DNA from: Balaenoptera acutorostrata
Taxonomy: Eukaryota > Chordata > Mammalia > Artiodactyla > Balaenopteridae
Reading direction: 5' to 3'
Assembly (NCBI RefSeq): GCF_949987535.1
Contig: NC_080067.1
Coordinates: 78,455,985 to 78,519,984 of the forward strand
DNA: 64,000 nt
The notes under the pieces were generated by a model. That model was not told the origin of the DNA, did not search any database, and saw only the letters and a list, made by a program, of their open reading frames with translations. Below, piece after piece: positions 47,701 through 58,600 of this stretch; position 1 is the stretch's first letter, and every line of letters begins with the position of its first letter. The translations under genes and the position numbers were made by a program.

Positions 47701-50398
47701 GTAGATGTATATAGCTTGATTTTATAGGTCAAAACCAAAGCTATATTTACTTGTGACCATTTATTCTCTCCCTGGAAACTCTCCAAATATTGGACCTTCT
47801 GGATTTATCCTTTGATGTTTTGTTTTTTAACTAATATTTTTTGGTCATTTTGTTTGAGAAATTTTCCAGACCTGATCTACCGTGTCTTTTGAATTTTCTT
47901 TTCTGTGCCCTGAATTGTTTCTTTTGGTTGCATTTATGCCGTAAAATTTCCTTCAGTTTCTGGTGATCCCTGGGTTTCTGATTATAATTAAGGGAAAAAA
48001 GACTGACAATGTGGATCTAGGCAGAACTACATTTTTTTAAAATTAATTAATTAATTAATTAATTTGGCTGCGCCAGGTCTTAGTTGCAGCACATGATCTT
48101 TGTTGCCGCTCTAGTTCCCTGACCAGGGATCTAACCCGGGCCCCCTGCGCTCGGAGTGCAGAGTCTTAAGCACTGGACCATCAGGGAAGTCCCCAGGCAG
48201 AAGTTCTTAAGTTGCTGCCTTGCCTTTGGGACATGTGGGTTTCTCAAATGCTAGAATGAAAAGGGATTTTATTTGGCTTGTTAATGTTAAAGACAATGCC
48301 CTAGTTCCTCCAGACAGTTCAGATCCCTATCATTTTATTTTTATTTGCCTGGGATTAAATGCCTTTCTATTAACAGGTCTTTTTCCCACATAGTGGCTTC
48401 TCTTGCTGTGGAGCACGGGCTCTTGGTGCATGGGATTCAGTAGTTGTGGCTCGCGGGCTCTAGGGTGCAGGCTCAGTAGTTGTGGCGCATGGGCTTAGTT
48501 GCTCTGCGGCATGTGGGATCTTCTTGGACTAGGGATTGAACCCGTGTCCCCTGCATTGGCAGGCGGATTCTTAACCAGTGCGCCACCAGGGAAGTCCCAG
48601 AAGCCCCACTTTTGAACCTATTCCCCACTTTTGATTTCGGTATCTGATTTCTGGATTCTGCAAGCTTCTTCCACTCTTCCTTCAGATACGAGGGACGAGT
48701 GCCCAGGTTTTACTTTTGCCTCTGGTGGCAATAGTGTAAAACAGTTCACAGGGGACAGAAAAGGCAAAGAAAATACTAGATAATAACCAGTCTCTAAGAA
48801 CTGGAGTGTTTTTGCATCTGCCTTGAAGGTCAGAGATCAGCAATCATGACGGCAAATACCTGAAAGAAAGGCTACCGTTCATTGTTAGTGTTTTCTTCCT
48901 CAGTTTGCCCTTTAGCATTCATTTCATTCAACAAAAAATTATTGAATGCCCACAGTGTGCTAGGCATTGTGTAGATGCTGACACTGGAATTTCAGTGTTT
49001 CCCTGTGTAATTAAAGACAAGGGGAAAAAGTCCAGATCAGTATTTCCTAAACCCAGCTAATAATCATAATTACTTACAGAGATTTTTTTTTTTTTTAATA
49101 GCACCCCAAAGATAGATTTAGTAGATCTGGTTTGAAACTACTAATGTGAGTGATATTTTGAGTGTTTCCTTATAATGAAATGCAATGGCAATTCATATGT
49201 ACCATGACCTCTTTTTAAGGTTCTTGAATATACAGCTTCATATTTCAGGGAACCCAAAGATGCTGTTGTTTTCTTGGATAACAGTTCGTGGTTAAAACCT
49301 GCACTGAACATATTTTATATTTTGCAAACCAAAATATGGAGACAGTGGAACCAGATACTTAACAGGATTATCCAAAAAATCATCGGTGTAGCCATGGATA
49401 AGTGTCATTTTTGACTGCTTCTGGACCAACCTCAAACAGGCCTGTGCAAGCCAAATGATTGTCTTTGAACTCCATCTGGTTGGATTAGTTTTTGTACTTT
49501 TTCTTAACTCAGCTTCATTTAGATGTTGCTTTCTCTGTTTACAAAAATATCTGGAGAAATGCTAATTCCTTAATAATTATAATTAAGATACTATTCAAGA
49601 GCGGATGCAGAAAATGCCATGCGGTACATAAACGGAACTCGTCTGGATGACCGGATCATTCGCACAGACTGGGACGCAGGCTTTAAGGAGGGCAGGCAGT
49701 ATGGCCGTGGGCGTTCTGGGGGCCAGGTATGCAGAAAGGTTCTCTGGGTTCAGCCTTTGTGTGGGATTCCAGTCCTAAATGACAAGTGTTTTGTCAATTT
49801 GTATTTGCTCTTTTGAAAATAACTTTGTGCCTATAACCTTGGCTTGAAGTGAATCTGAAAACCACCCATTGGGGTTGGTAAATTATTTTTACACTTGATC
49901 TTAGCCAAAAGGCCAAGAAGCGATGGTAAATTATTTTTAAAAACCATTAAATAGTATATTCTCTACATCACAAGCAACCATTATTGGACTTCTGCTAGGG
50001 GCTAAATGTTCTTCACCTGCCAAGAGTGTTGAACAAAAGCAAAACGCACTAAAATGACTTACATTTTTATTTTAAAATAGTTTATTCTTTGCAACGTGCT
50101 ATCGTTGAATGCTGAGTATGAACCTGGTGTTTGGTAAAACACCATTAGGTAGTCTTAATTTTGCAGGGCAGTTGAGCTATATTATCAGTTGCTTAAAATT
50201 ATGTTCTGTTCTGCTTGAAATGTTCACATCATGACATCTGAAAAGACTTAGTTATTTGACACATTTTAGGAAGCACATTTGTTACACTAATCTTCTCTAT
50301 ACTGTAACACGTTCTTTTCAATTAAGGTACGAGATGAGTATCGTCAGGACTACGATGCTGGGAGAGGAGGTTATGGAAAACTGGCCCAAAACCAGTGA
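44710..50398 (+). CDS. NCBP2: Nuclear cap-binding protein subunit 2 (CBP20), four coding exons
   Basis: NCBP2 binds the m7G cap of nascent RNA polymerase II transcripts together with NCBP1, and serves splicing, export and the first translation round. Coding exons are 44,710-44,787, 47,042-47,223, 49,588-49,726 and 50,327-50,398, giving 471 nt and 156 residues, the same length as human NCBP2. The RRM spans about residues 40-118, with RNP2 (LYVGNL, 42-47) and RNP1 (TACGFCFV, 79-86). The cap-contacting residues Tyr20, Tyr43, Phe83, Phe85 and Asp116 are all present. The C-terminal tail is rich in Gly, Arg and Tyr. Intron 2 is a U12-type intron; introns 1 and 3 are ordinary GT-AG. It is head to head with NCBP2AS2 and tail to tail with SENP5. 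All exon joins preserve frame, so the gene is judged intact. Confidence 0.98.
46332..46653 (-). mobile_element. CHR-1-type SINE in NCBP2 intron 1
   Basis: Perfect 18-bp target-site duplication CCTGAAAAACCTATTTTT at 46,314-46,331 and 46,654-46,671. The tail is (TTTA)n on the plus strand. A stretch around 46,430-46,475 ('ctcttcatcgcggtgcg') occurs twice in tandem, a small internal duplication. Confidence 0.97.
46715..46870 (+). mobile_element. MIR SINE in NCBP2 intron 1
   Basis: Forward MIR: 'ggtttggattccagctac', 'gatgtgtgaccctggacaagctacttaac' and 'gagaattaaatgag'. Confidence 0.85.
48030..48198 (-). mobile_element. CHR-2-type SINE in NCBP2 intron 2
   Basis: (TTAA)n tail on the plus strand at about 48,036-48,064, body 'gctgcgccaggtcttagttg' and 'ccctgaccagggatctaacc', and head ending 'gggaagtccc' near 48,194. 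Confidence 0.88.
48392..48598 (-). mobile_element. 5'-part CHR-1 SINE, tail missing
   Basis: Body and head of a CHR-1 SINE ('gtggcttctcttgctgtgg' to 'gggaagtccca'), read on the minus strand. The A-rich tail half is absent, so it is truncated. Confidence 0.85.
49890..49924 (-). pseudogene. U2 snRNA 5' fragment retropseudogene
   Basis: On the minus strand it reads as the first ~35 nt of U2 snRNA (ATCGCTTCTTGGCC...), with one difference from the normal CTCGG. A perfect 15-bp direct repeat GGTAAATTATTTTTA flanks it at 49,877-49,891 and 49,925-49,939. There is no poly(A) tail. This is the short 3'-truncated class of snRNA pseudogene made by L1 machinery. It lies in NCBP2 intron 3. Confidence 0.9.
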
Positions 50399-51960
50399 GT
50401 GGTGAGAGCCCCATCATGAAAAACTCACTCCTTTGGCCTGTTGAATTTGATGTGCGTTCCCAAGGTCTGCGAACCTGCCTATTTTTACCAAGCTTTATTT
50501 AATATGTCTCTACTGAGCTGGAAGGCTCTTCATGGTTTTCCACTTAAAAAATTATTAAAGGACAGAATCCAAAAGAATGCCTTTAATTCTATAGTCTTAG
50601 CATCTTGGTTGTGTGTCAGATTACCACAATGATTTCTGTTATTGGGTCAAAAATTGTGTTCCTTAGCAACAGACTTCATGTGTAATGTTGCTCTATCAGC
50701 CAAAACACACTTCTTTTAGGAAGATTAGAAAAAAAATTTTTAAGTGTTTACCATGTTTGCATCTAAGTAGGTTCATGGTCATCCCATGGGGCCTGGAATT
50801 ACTATTTTTTAAATTTTAAGTTTGCAAGAGATAAAGTTTAATAAGTGGAGTTTTGCTATGTAATGTAGCTTTACTCTAAATTAGGAATAGATTTTGATAA
50901 CTGAATTTTTTTCTATGTTGAATTTTAATCTCTGAAGGCAAACTTCTTAAGAGTCAAGGGAACTTCCTAAATAGTTGGTAAGCCTTAGACAGTCGCAGGG
51001 GACACCACTTCTTATGTGCTTTATATATCAGGAAATTAGGTCAGGACTTGAAGGGTATTTACTAAACACATTTTTCAAAATATGTGTTTTAGCTAACGCT
51101 AAAAAAACCAAGGGTCTGTATTACAGGGAACCTCAACTACTCTAAGGGCAAGGGGGGATGCTATCAGTAGGAAATGGGGAGGAAATATCAGGAGATGATG
51201 TGCGTTAAACCAGTGCCTTGACATGATGAAGGTTGCTGTGAGAGCCAGCAGATCTATTTTTTTCATTTTCAAACTGATCTTGGGAATTGAGTGGGGTTGT
51301 TTGTTTTTAAAAAAAGAGCTTTAAGATCAAGAGAGAATGCTTAACAAAAAAATCAGAAATACTTCCCTCGGGAAATGTTTTGGCTCCTTCTCATACTGAA
51401 GTCTGTCTTGTTTTTTCCCTAACTAACTGTGCTGAGTTTCAGCGCCTGGATAGTGAGCTGATGGTCTCTACAGAGAAGGGAGTCTGGAGGATTTATTTTG
51501 CATTTGTAAGGCAAGAGAGAATTTCTCTAATATCATCATGTGAACTATTGCTCATTTTAAACTGGTAGTCGTCTAATTTTCCCTGATGTAAGTGATATTT
51601 TTTCATCTAGCAACAAAGTATCTCCTAATTTCCAGTAGTTTGTGAAGTTGGGGCTGAAGTATCTCAATTGAACATCTTTCATGTTACAGTAAGTGTACGT
51701 TTTCTCAAATTCAAACCGGCTATTTGAACTTTAAAAGATCTCTCTAAATTAGTTGTATTTAGGAAGACATTTGCAAATATCTAATTTAATGAGGACATAC
51801 AATTCATTATTAAAGTCTTTTTACACTGTAGTTTGAATTAATGTATTTTATATTTTGCAGTAAAACGTAACTCAGATTTCTATAGGCGTTAAAACCACAG
51901 TGGTTCCTATTTGAATTGTCTTCTGTAACAGATTTCAATAAAATTGGACCAACTTAGTAT
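50399..51960 (+). other. NCBP2: NCBP2 3' UTR
   Basis: Starts right after TGA at 50,396-50,398. It contains no repeat insertion that I recognise and ends shortly after the AATAAA at 51,937. Confidence 0.65.
51937..51942 (+). terminator. NCBP2: NCBP2 poly(A) signal
   Basis: AATAAA at the end of a stretch of about 1.5 kb after the stop codon, followed by 'attggaccaacttagtattgtctgtgttt', which includes a GT-rich downstream element. Confidence 0.65.
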
Positions 51961-52069
51961 TGTCTGTGTTTCCTCGCCGATAATGACATTGAAGCGCTCT
52001 TTACTCTGGAATACATTCTGGGGGAATCTATGAATAGTATGCAGAATTTGCATGTCCATTTTAATTTGA

Positions 52070-52268
52070 CTTACTAATATGGTAGCCACTAGCCACATGT
52101 AGCTAATTAACTAAATTAAAACACTCATTTCCTCAGTCAGTCACATTAGCTACATTTCAGATGCTCAATAGCCACCCGTGGTTAATAGATAATGGAATTT
52201 GTAGGATGCAAATACAGAACATTTCCATCGTTGCAAAAAATGCTACTACTGGACAGGGTGGGCTGCTT
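52070..52268. mobile_element. MER5-type hAT-Charlie DNA transposon
   Basis: 'tagccactagccacatgtagctaattaac' and 'agatgctcaatagccacccgtggttaatag' are the MER5A-family blocks. It is an ancient non-autonomous DNA transposon, and it sits in the short gap between the NCBP2 and SENP5 3' ends. Confidence 0.82.
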
Positions 52269-52379
52269 AGAGCACACACTGGTCACTGTTAATAGATGAG
52301 CCTTGTCGTGACTGGTATGTCACTGGGAAAAATTACTCACCAAACAGTACATTTTATCCCACACAAGAGAACACACATT

Positions 52380-55300
52380 TATAAAGGCATTTAGTTTATT
52401 TTTCAAAAAAATATTTTTGCTAGAAGGTTTGAGTAATTTTTACATGATCACAATCTATCTTTCTTTAAATAATTTTTTTCTAACCAAAAGGTACCATTTA
52501 AGTGGACAGCTTGTCTAGATCTGCTTTTGTTAACACCCAAATAGAATTAGCACTTCGGATGGCATTCCCTAGGTCTTCTTAATTATCTACAGACCAGGAG
52601 GCAGACCCTAGCACATAACAAAGTATGTGCTTTACACCTGCTGATTAGTTCAGTTGCATAACAATTAAGCAGAGCAGGTAATCAGGCTATCTCATTCACA
52701 CTATTAACACACTGGTTCTCGCCTGAAGAGTCTGATTCACCCAGAGCTCCCAATTATTCCTTCTAACCCAGGGAAGTAGTATACCACAACTGCAGAGAAA
52801 AGGGGCAGCTCAACTTAGGCTAGTGCTGGCTGTGTCCCAGTTAGGTCTGTTATTTTGTTCCAACTATAATTCAAGGTGACCAATGTTAATCATATTCAAT
52901 GATAAGTAGAAAATAAAATGCAAAGCCAAAAAAAATGATTTGGGGATTACTGGCAGCAACTGCTGCTTCTCCCTTCCTTAAGTGCATCCCTTCCTTAAGA
53001 GAAGGTTGGTTCTCTATGATTCTTGAGAGAACTTAACTAAAAGCTGAACTAAATCTACATTCATTGCTAGAGATTTAACAAAAGGATAAAAGCAACTACA
53101 GACGGGTAAATTTGCTGATGGAGAGGACTGAGCAGCTTGTTGAAGGCACGTCATAAGCAGCTTTTAGTTTGTATAAGGCCTGCCCTCAACCCCAAAAGCA
53201 TAAGGTCTGCCCACCTTGAGGGCACCCAAACAACTCAGTGCCAAGCTAGTGAGAGTAAAACAATGCCTGTCTCTTCTACCAACAGCCCAGACTGTATTTC
53301 CAAAATTTCTGTTGCAAGGAAGCCATTATTGCAGACATCAGGATAAAGGCCATTCTAAACGTAGGGCTTGGGCTAAATAGAGGTTTGCACCTAATCACAA
53401 GATGGGGGAAAGTGACGATGTGTGCTGAAGCAAGTTTCGTGAACAACAGAGAAACATTTTAACCAGACTTAAAATATTTGACATTTAAGCTAAGGCATGC
53501 TGGACGATGTACCTCAAGGTGCCCTACTAAACTGGACATGAAAGGCACCCTGGACTTGGGACAGCTCACCTTAGGTTCTCTCTGCCTCCCTGTTAAGAGC
53601 ATGACCATTTCTCAGACTGGAAGAAATGGCATCTGAAACTTCGGGCATTAAGATTTTGGCCAGAACACAATTCTGTCTCTTCTGTATGCCTGGTTCTGTC
53701 AGAGAGTGAGATACGAGATACGGAGCTCTAAAGTATAAGACATTTTTAATCAATAGTTACCCATTACCAAAAAAAAAAACAAAAACAAAAAAACAGGCAA
53801 ATGTCTTACATACAGATTTGAAAAATCTCATGTTTGTATAATTATGCCTGAAAACCTCAAGAAGACACACAACCCATTTTGTCACCTTTCCTAATGCTGA
53901 TACAACCCTACCTGTAGCAGCACAAAGTGCCTCTAATATCAGTCTTTTTAATGACTTGAAGCACAATAAGAAATACTGACCTGGTTTTATACTAAGGAGT
54001 TTGAGTCTGAGGGACTAGGAAAGTGCTGGGGCTGTTTACAATGTAAACATTGGTGTTGGTGCTTGGAATGTCTGGGATGGGAACCCTGCATGTAAACATG
54101 TTCTGACTCCACCCTCAACTGCTGGCAGTCAGCCCTACCTTATGGCCAAGTTAAACTGCACATTTTAGCTTTTTATTTTCAACACCTCACACCTAACGAG
54201 GCATAAACCGAAGCATCTTCTGCCATTTACTTGGTATTTTTCTGTACACGCTTCTGAATTTCTTATATACACATTTGTTGTTTTTCCTCCCCCAGTTCAG
54301 AAAAGATGTAGTTTAACATGCATCTTTCCTTATTTCCTTTCCTTTCCAATATCACAAAACTTTGTTAGATTAAAGATGCAAGATCCATTACTTTAATCCT
54401 AATGCAGCCAAGGGTAATAATCAGGACAGGGCCACTTCTGCCTTCCCCCAGAAGATGAGGTTCATGGAAGCAAAAAAAAGGACTCCTGTGCTGGAGTCTC
54501 AGGGTTGGTCAAGCAGAGGCAGATGAGCCCTGCATGCTGCTGAGATCACTAGAGAAATAAGAGGGAAAAAACTCATAACATTTGCTGTACTCCCACAGTT
54601 TCAAGTCTCCCTTAATACCTTTCCTGTTCTCTCCTCCCCACCCACGTGCAAAATACCTGAAGTCAGTCTTCGGTTTTGAATGTTTATATTTTAAATACCC
54701 TTGAAATAGAAAGGTATTTGGCAAATCTTAATTTCTTCCATATGGGAAACAATTACTCTTAGAAAGGCTGAATTCTCATTTGTTTGACCACTAGTTTTGA
54801 CAGATACTAATTTTTTAATGGGTCAAAACCTGAAAAGTCCAGGGAATCAGTGTTCCAGTAAAAGCCTTTGTAAGATTAAAGCATTTATTATAAATGCTTC
54901 TTAAAACCAAGATTGAAATCTCTCGTGTGTGAAGATAAATGGACCCTCAAGGTCACTGTCTTTTTCTCATACCTTAATCAACTCTTCCAAAGCAGGCACC
55001 GTGCTTACAAGTGCCTCCATAAATAGAACATACCAGTCAGTTTATGGCCACTTCCTTTTCACCCTTCAAAAGGAATGTGACTCACCTGGAGAGGGAAGTC
55101 AGTGAAAGGTGCTGCTGGTAAAAATAAAACAGGACTGGCTTTGTCGGAAACCCCTTCTAGCTACCCTTTATGCCCCAGGGAACATCTACTATTCTCAGAG
55201 TTGCGTTGTATCAAAAACATCCTGCATTTTTAGGTTCTGGAATTAAAATTTAAACCTGTATTCAGTTCACATCTAACTAAGTTTCAAAAGCTGCACCAAA

Positions 55301-55621
55301 TCTACTAGGCTTTTTTTTTTTTTTTTAATACTCTGCACTGCATGCTCTGTCTATATGCATGCGTTTGGATAATAAATATTAAATATGGGGGGACACACAC
55401 ACACAGAACCCATAAAATTAAAAATGAAACCAAACTGAACATTAAAAAATAGTACATGGTAACTAGGGAAATGAGTAAGGGCAGAAAATAAATTTGAGGT
55501 AACAACAGTGGCCCAACACCACTGATCTGAAATATCTGTAAAAATTCAAATAAGTTTGGAGATTCAAGTAACAAACCATCTGCTCCAACTTGGTCAGACT
55601 TCCCAGAGTCCCTGCTGAGTT
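52380..55621 (-). other. SENP5: Probable SENP5 3' UTR
   Basis: About 3.2 kb between the SENP5 stop codon and the AATAAA at 52,395-52,400 (minus). It is repeat-poor. Other AATAAA hexamers on the minus strand near 54,893 and 54,172 may give shorter forms. No other gene is recognised here. Confidence 0.6.
52395..52400 (-). terminator. SENP5: SENP5 distal poly(A) signal candidate
   Basis: AATAAA on the minus strand (TTTATT on the plus). It is the last such signal before the MER5 element and leaves about 430 bp to the NCBP2 end. Use is inferred. Confidence 0.5.
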
Positions 55622-58600
55622 TCAGTCCATGAGCCGGCACTCACACAGCTCCTTGTAAATCCTCTTCCGCACTCGGGGCATGTCTTCTTGGGAAAACTGG
55701 AAAGGCTGCTCTAAGGCGAGGCACTTGCAGTACTGCAAAGGTCCCAGAAACACTTAAGTGGCACGTGGAGTTATGTACCAGCCTAATGTATTTTACTAGA
55801 TGCAGACCTAATAGAATAGGGTCTAAGGCAAATGTTAAAGTTTGTTTAAACTCGTAAAACTGTTTTAAAACATTTACCTCCAAATTATAGTCAATTTTCC
55901 AGGCAAGTATATGTCTTGGGATTCTCCCTCCCTCCCCACTCAATACTGTGAAAAGCAAAACCGATGAAGGGGCTTCCAATTCTTCTCAAGGTGAGACCTG
56001 CTGAGAATGCAGCCAGACCTAACATGGCCTTTAAGTGAGAACTTGAATTTGTTTACAAATGTTGAGTCATATGAGTGAGCCCATCTTCCAAGATCTTTGG
56101 AAATCTCTAAATTCATGGATTATATAATTTCCTTCATAAATGTAATGTATAACAACTTTTTCAATAGCCCTTTGAGACCTAAGATCTACAGCATGAGAAA
56201 GCACAGTGTTTAAATGTGGCCCTTATTTAAAATCTAATTAGTTTTTACTCTGTGGTTAAAGACCACCTGCCAACGGTTAGAAAAATATAGTTAATACCAC
56301 CAATGCCAAGGGTCTATGAAACAGACAAATTCACGTCAGTCTCCAATGTGGCTTACCAATAGCCTCTGATAAGACATGGATGATACTAATTATTCATCCT
56401 CAGCCTTAGAAGGTGGTTCTTCCTAATGATAATATATGAAAAATGCAGAAACTACTGCTTCCCAACAACAAAGGAGGGTTGGGAGGAAAAGTGTTCTGTT
56501 ATCTGTACCTAGTACCTGTATACATCAGAGGGATCCCACTTCTCCTTTCTAAACCCAATAAATTTATAAATTGTAAATACTGAAAAAACTTTCTTTACCT
56601 GGAGCACAAATACTCCACAGTCACTGTCATTTTTCTGTTGTGGAATACACTAAGGGGAAAAACAAAACGATCATTAAAATAAAACCAAGTATTCCTCTTC
56701 AGGTAAGAAAAGCTGTTTTTATGGAAAAATGAGCGAGACAGAAAACTTGTCTGTATCCAAGACAGCTGGTGTGTACCTCTCGTATTCAAAGTGTTTGAGT
56801 TTATGGAGGCATCTGGCCATGAAAAGAGCTATCAATCAACCACAACTTAGAACATTTTGCCTAAATATGAGAAGTGGGAAATCAAATAAAATCCTATTTT
56901 AAAACTTCCATTTGGATAATTAGTTTTGCTATCAATTCATTGACAATGGAATCAAAATGGAATTGTGGATCAGAGAACGCAGTGCCAGCGCGTGGCATGG
57001 ACTCTGAATACTTAGTAACAATGCTGCTTGGCAGTCTTCCCTTTTCATCTCGTATTTCACAACTCTGTCCTATTCTTTTAAAGACATGGTAAAGGTAAGC
57101 AGTATGTTTTCCAAAGAACTGGTTACTGTATTCTGCCTAAAGTGTTGGAATATGAAAGATCCTGATTAAATTTAGAATACCTGGATATACTACTGGGTAA
57201 ATTCAGAATATTCACAAGTTCAGTTCTGGTTTGAACTAATATACTAGGTTATTGAAAACACAAAACATAAGTTTAGAAGTTAGCATTTAGTACAGTTCAA
57301 GGATAAACAAATAAGCCTTGTCCCTTTGGGTTTGGGTTAAAGGTTTATTTCAAGACCCTGCCTTTTTAACAGTGTCTTTGATCCGGATAGACCTGAGATC
57401 AAAGACTTCACTCTGTCAATAGTTTTGATGGCCTTTGGGGAAGCTCACACCTAGGATTCAGTTTTCTCATCTATAATAAAGAGCTTCTTATCCCTAAATG
57501 ACCTGCCTACCTCACAGACTGTAAGGATCAAATAAGATCATACATACAAAAACACTATGAAAACAAAGCAGTGCCCATAAAACGGAAGACACTGATACTT
57601 GTGACAGGGTTAAGAGGCTACGCCTGCTCACTCTGCCCCTCACACAGCTTTTATGTCTATGGCCAAACATAGTGCTGCTTCTAGACTGTTCAGACTGAAG
57701 CACTCAGGCCACTTGTCTTCCCCAAATGCCTAGAAAGCAGCCCAGTGCACTTGCTCCCTTAGTGAATCCAAATAGTCATTTCAGTATTTCTCTGGGTCTA
57801 CATGAGTCATCTGGAAATAAGAGCCATGAGGCAAGAGGCAGGTGCCACCAAAAAAAATTTTTCCTTTTTTTCAACAGAGCAACTATATCATTAGCAGCTG
57901 CCCCCGGGATGAAATGACTGAATTTATTTGCCCCAGCAGGCAGTGGGAAATTGGGCAGCCAGGTGATGAATACTGAACTGAGGTTTACTCTGAGCTGCCT
58001 CCCTGCAGCCTCTAGGCTCTCTGTTGGTATCTTCATGATCAGTCTTCATGTGCTTTTAAAGACACCCACCCCCTTAGACAATTCCAGCCCCTTGACATGC
58101 CTGGGTTTTCATTTTTATCACTTACTTACCTTGGTAACAGCAGTCTGCCAACCCTGAAGAAATTCAGGTCTATTTTTTTCTCTGGCTTCAGTCAGCAAAT
58201 ACTTTCTTATATTCTGGTTAAAGAGAAACCACAACACAGATGCTGTGTTCCATCAGTTGGTGAAAAATGGAACCTGCCCGCAGCAGACAGAAGCAAAGGA
58301 GGAGGCTGTGGCCCCACCACTGGGCAGAGTGTGCATTAAAGAGTTTAAAGCTGGAACTTGATTTCAGACCTTTTTCACTTTATAGAGTGAAGGACTCAGA
58401 CCTTCTGTACTGTATGCACTTAGACTGTGGACACTGGTATATGCTTTAATTAGATCTTTTTATGAGATGGTCAGCCTTTTCCAGGAGTAAGTCAACTTGC
58501 TGAATTTGAAACTTAAATAAATACTGGCAAAACAAAAAGAAAGGCTTAATTACTGCCAATGCTCAACAAAGGGAAGGAACCCATGGCAGAAATCATTAAT

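Larger units (their letters stand above)
47224..49587 (+). other. NCBP2: U12-type (minor spliceosome) intron of NCBP2
   Basis: The 5' splice site is GTATCCTTCC, an exact match to the U12-type consensus GTATCCTT. A branch-site match TTCCTTAAT lies at 49,566-49,574 (consensus TTCCTTAAC), about 14 bases before the AG at 49,586-49,587, and no strong polypyrimidine tract separates them. Splicing here restores the frame GA|A in codon 87, directly after RNP1. All three marks fit a minor-class intron. Confidence 0.92.
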
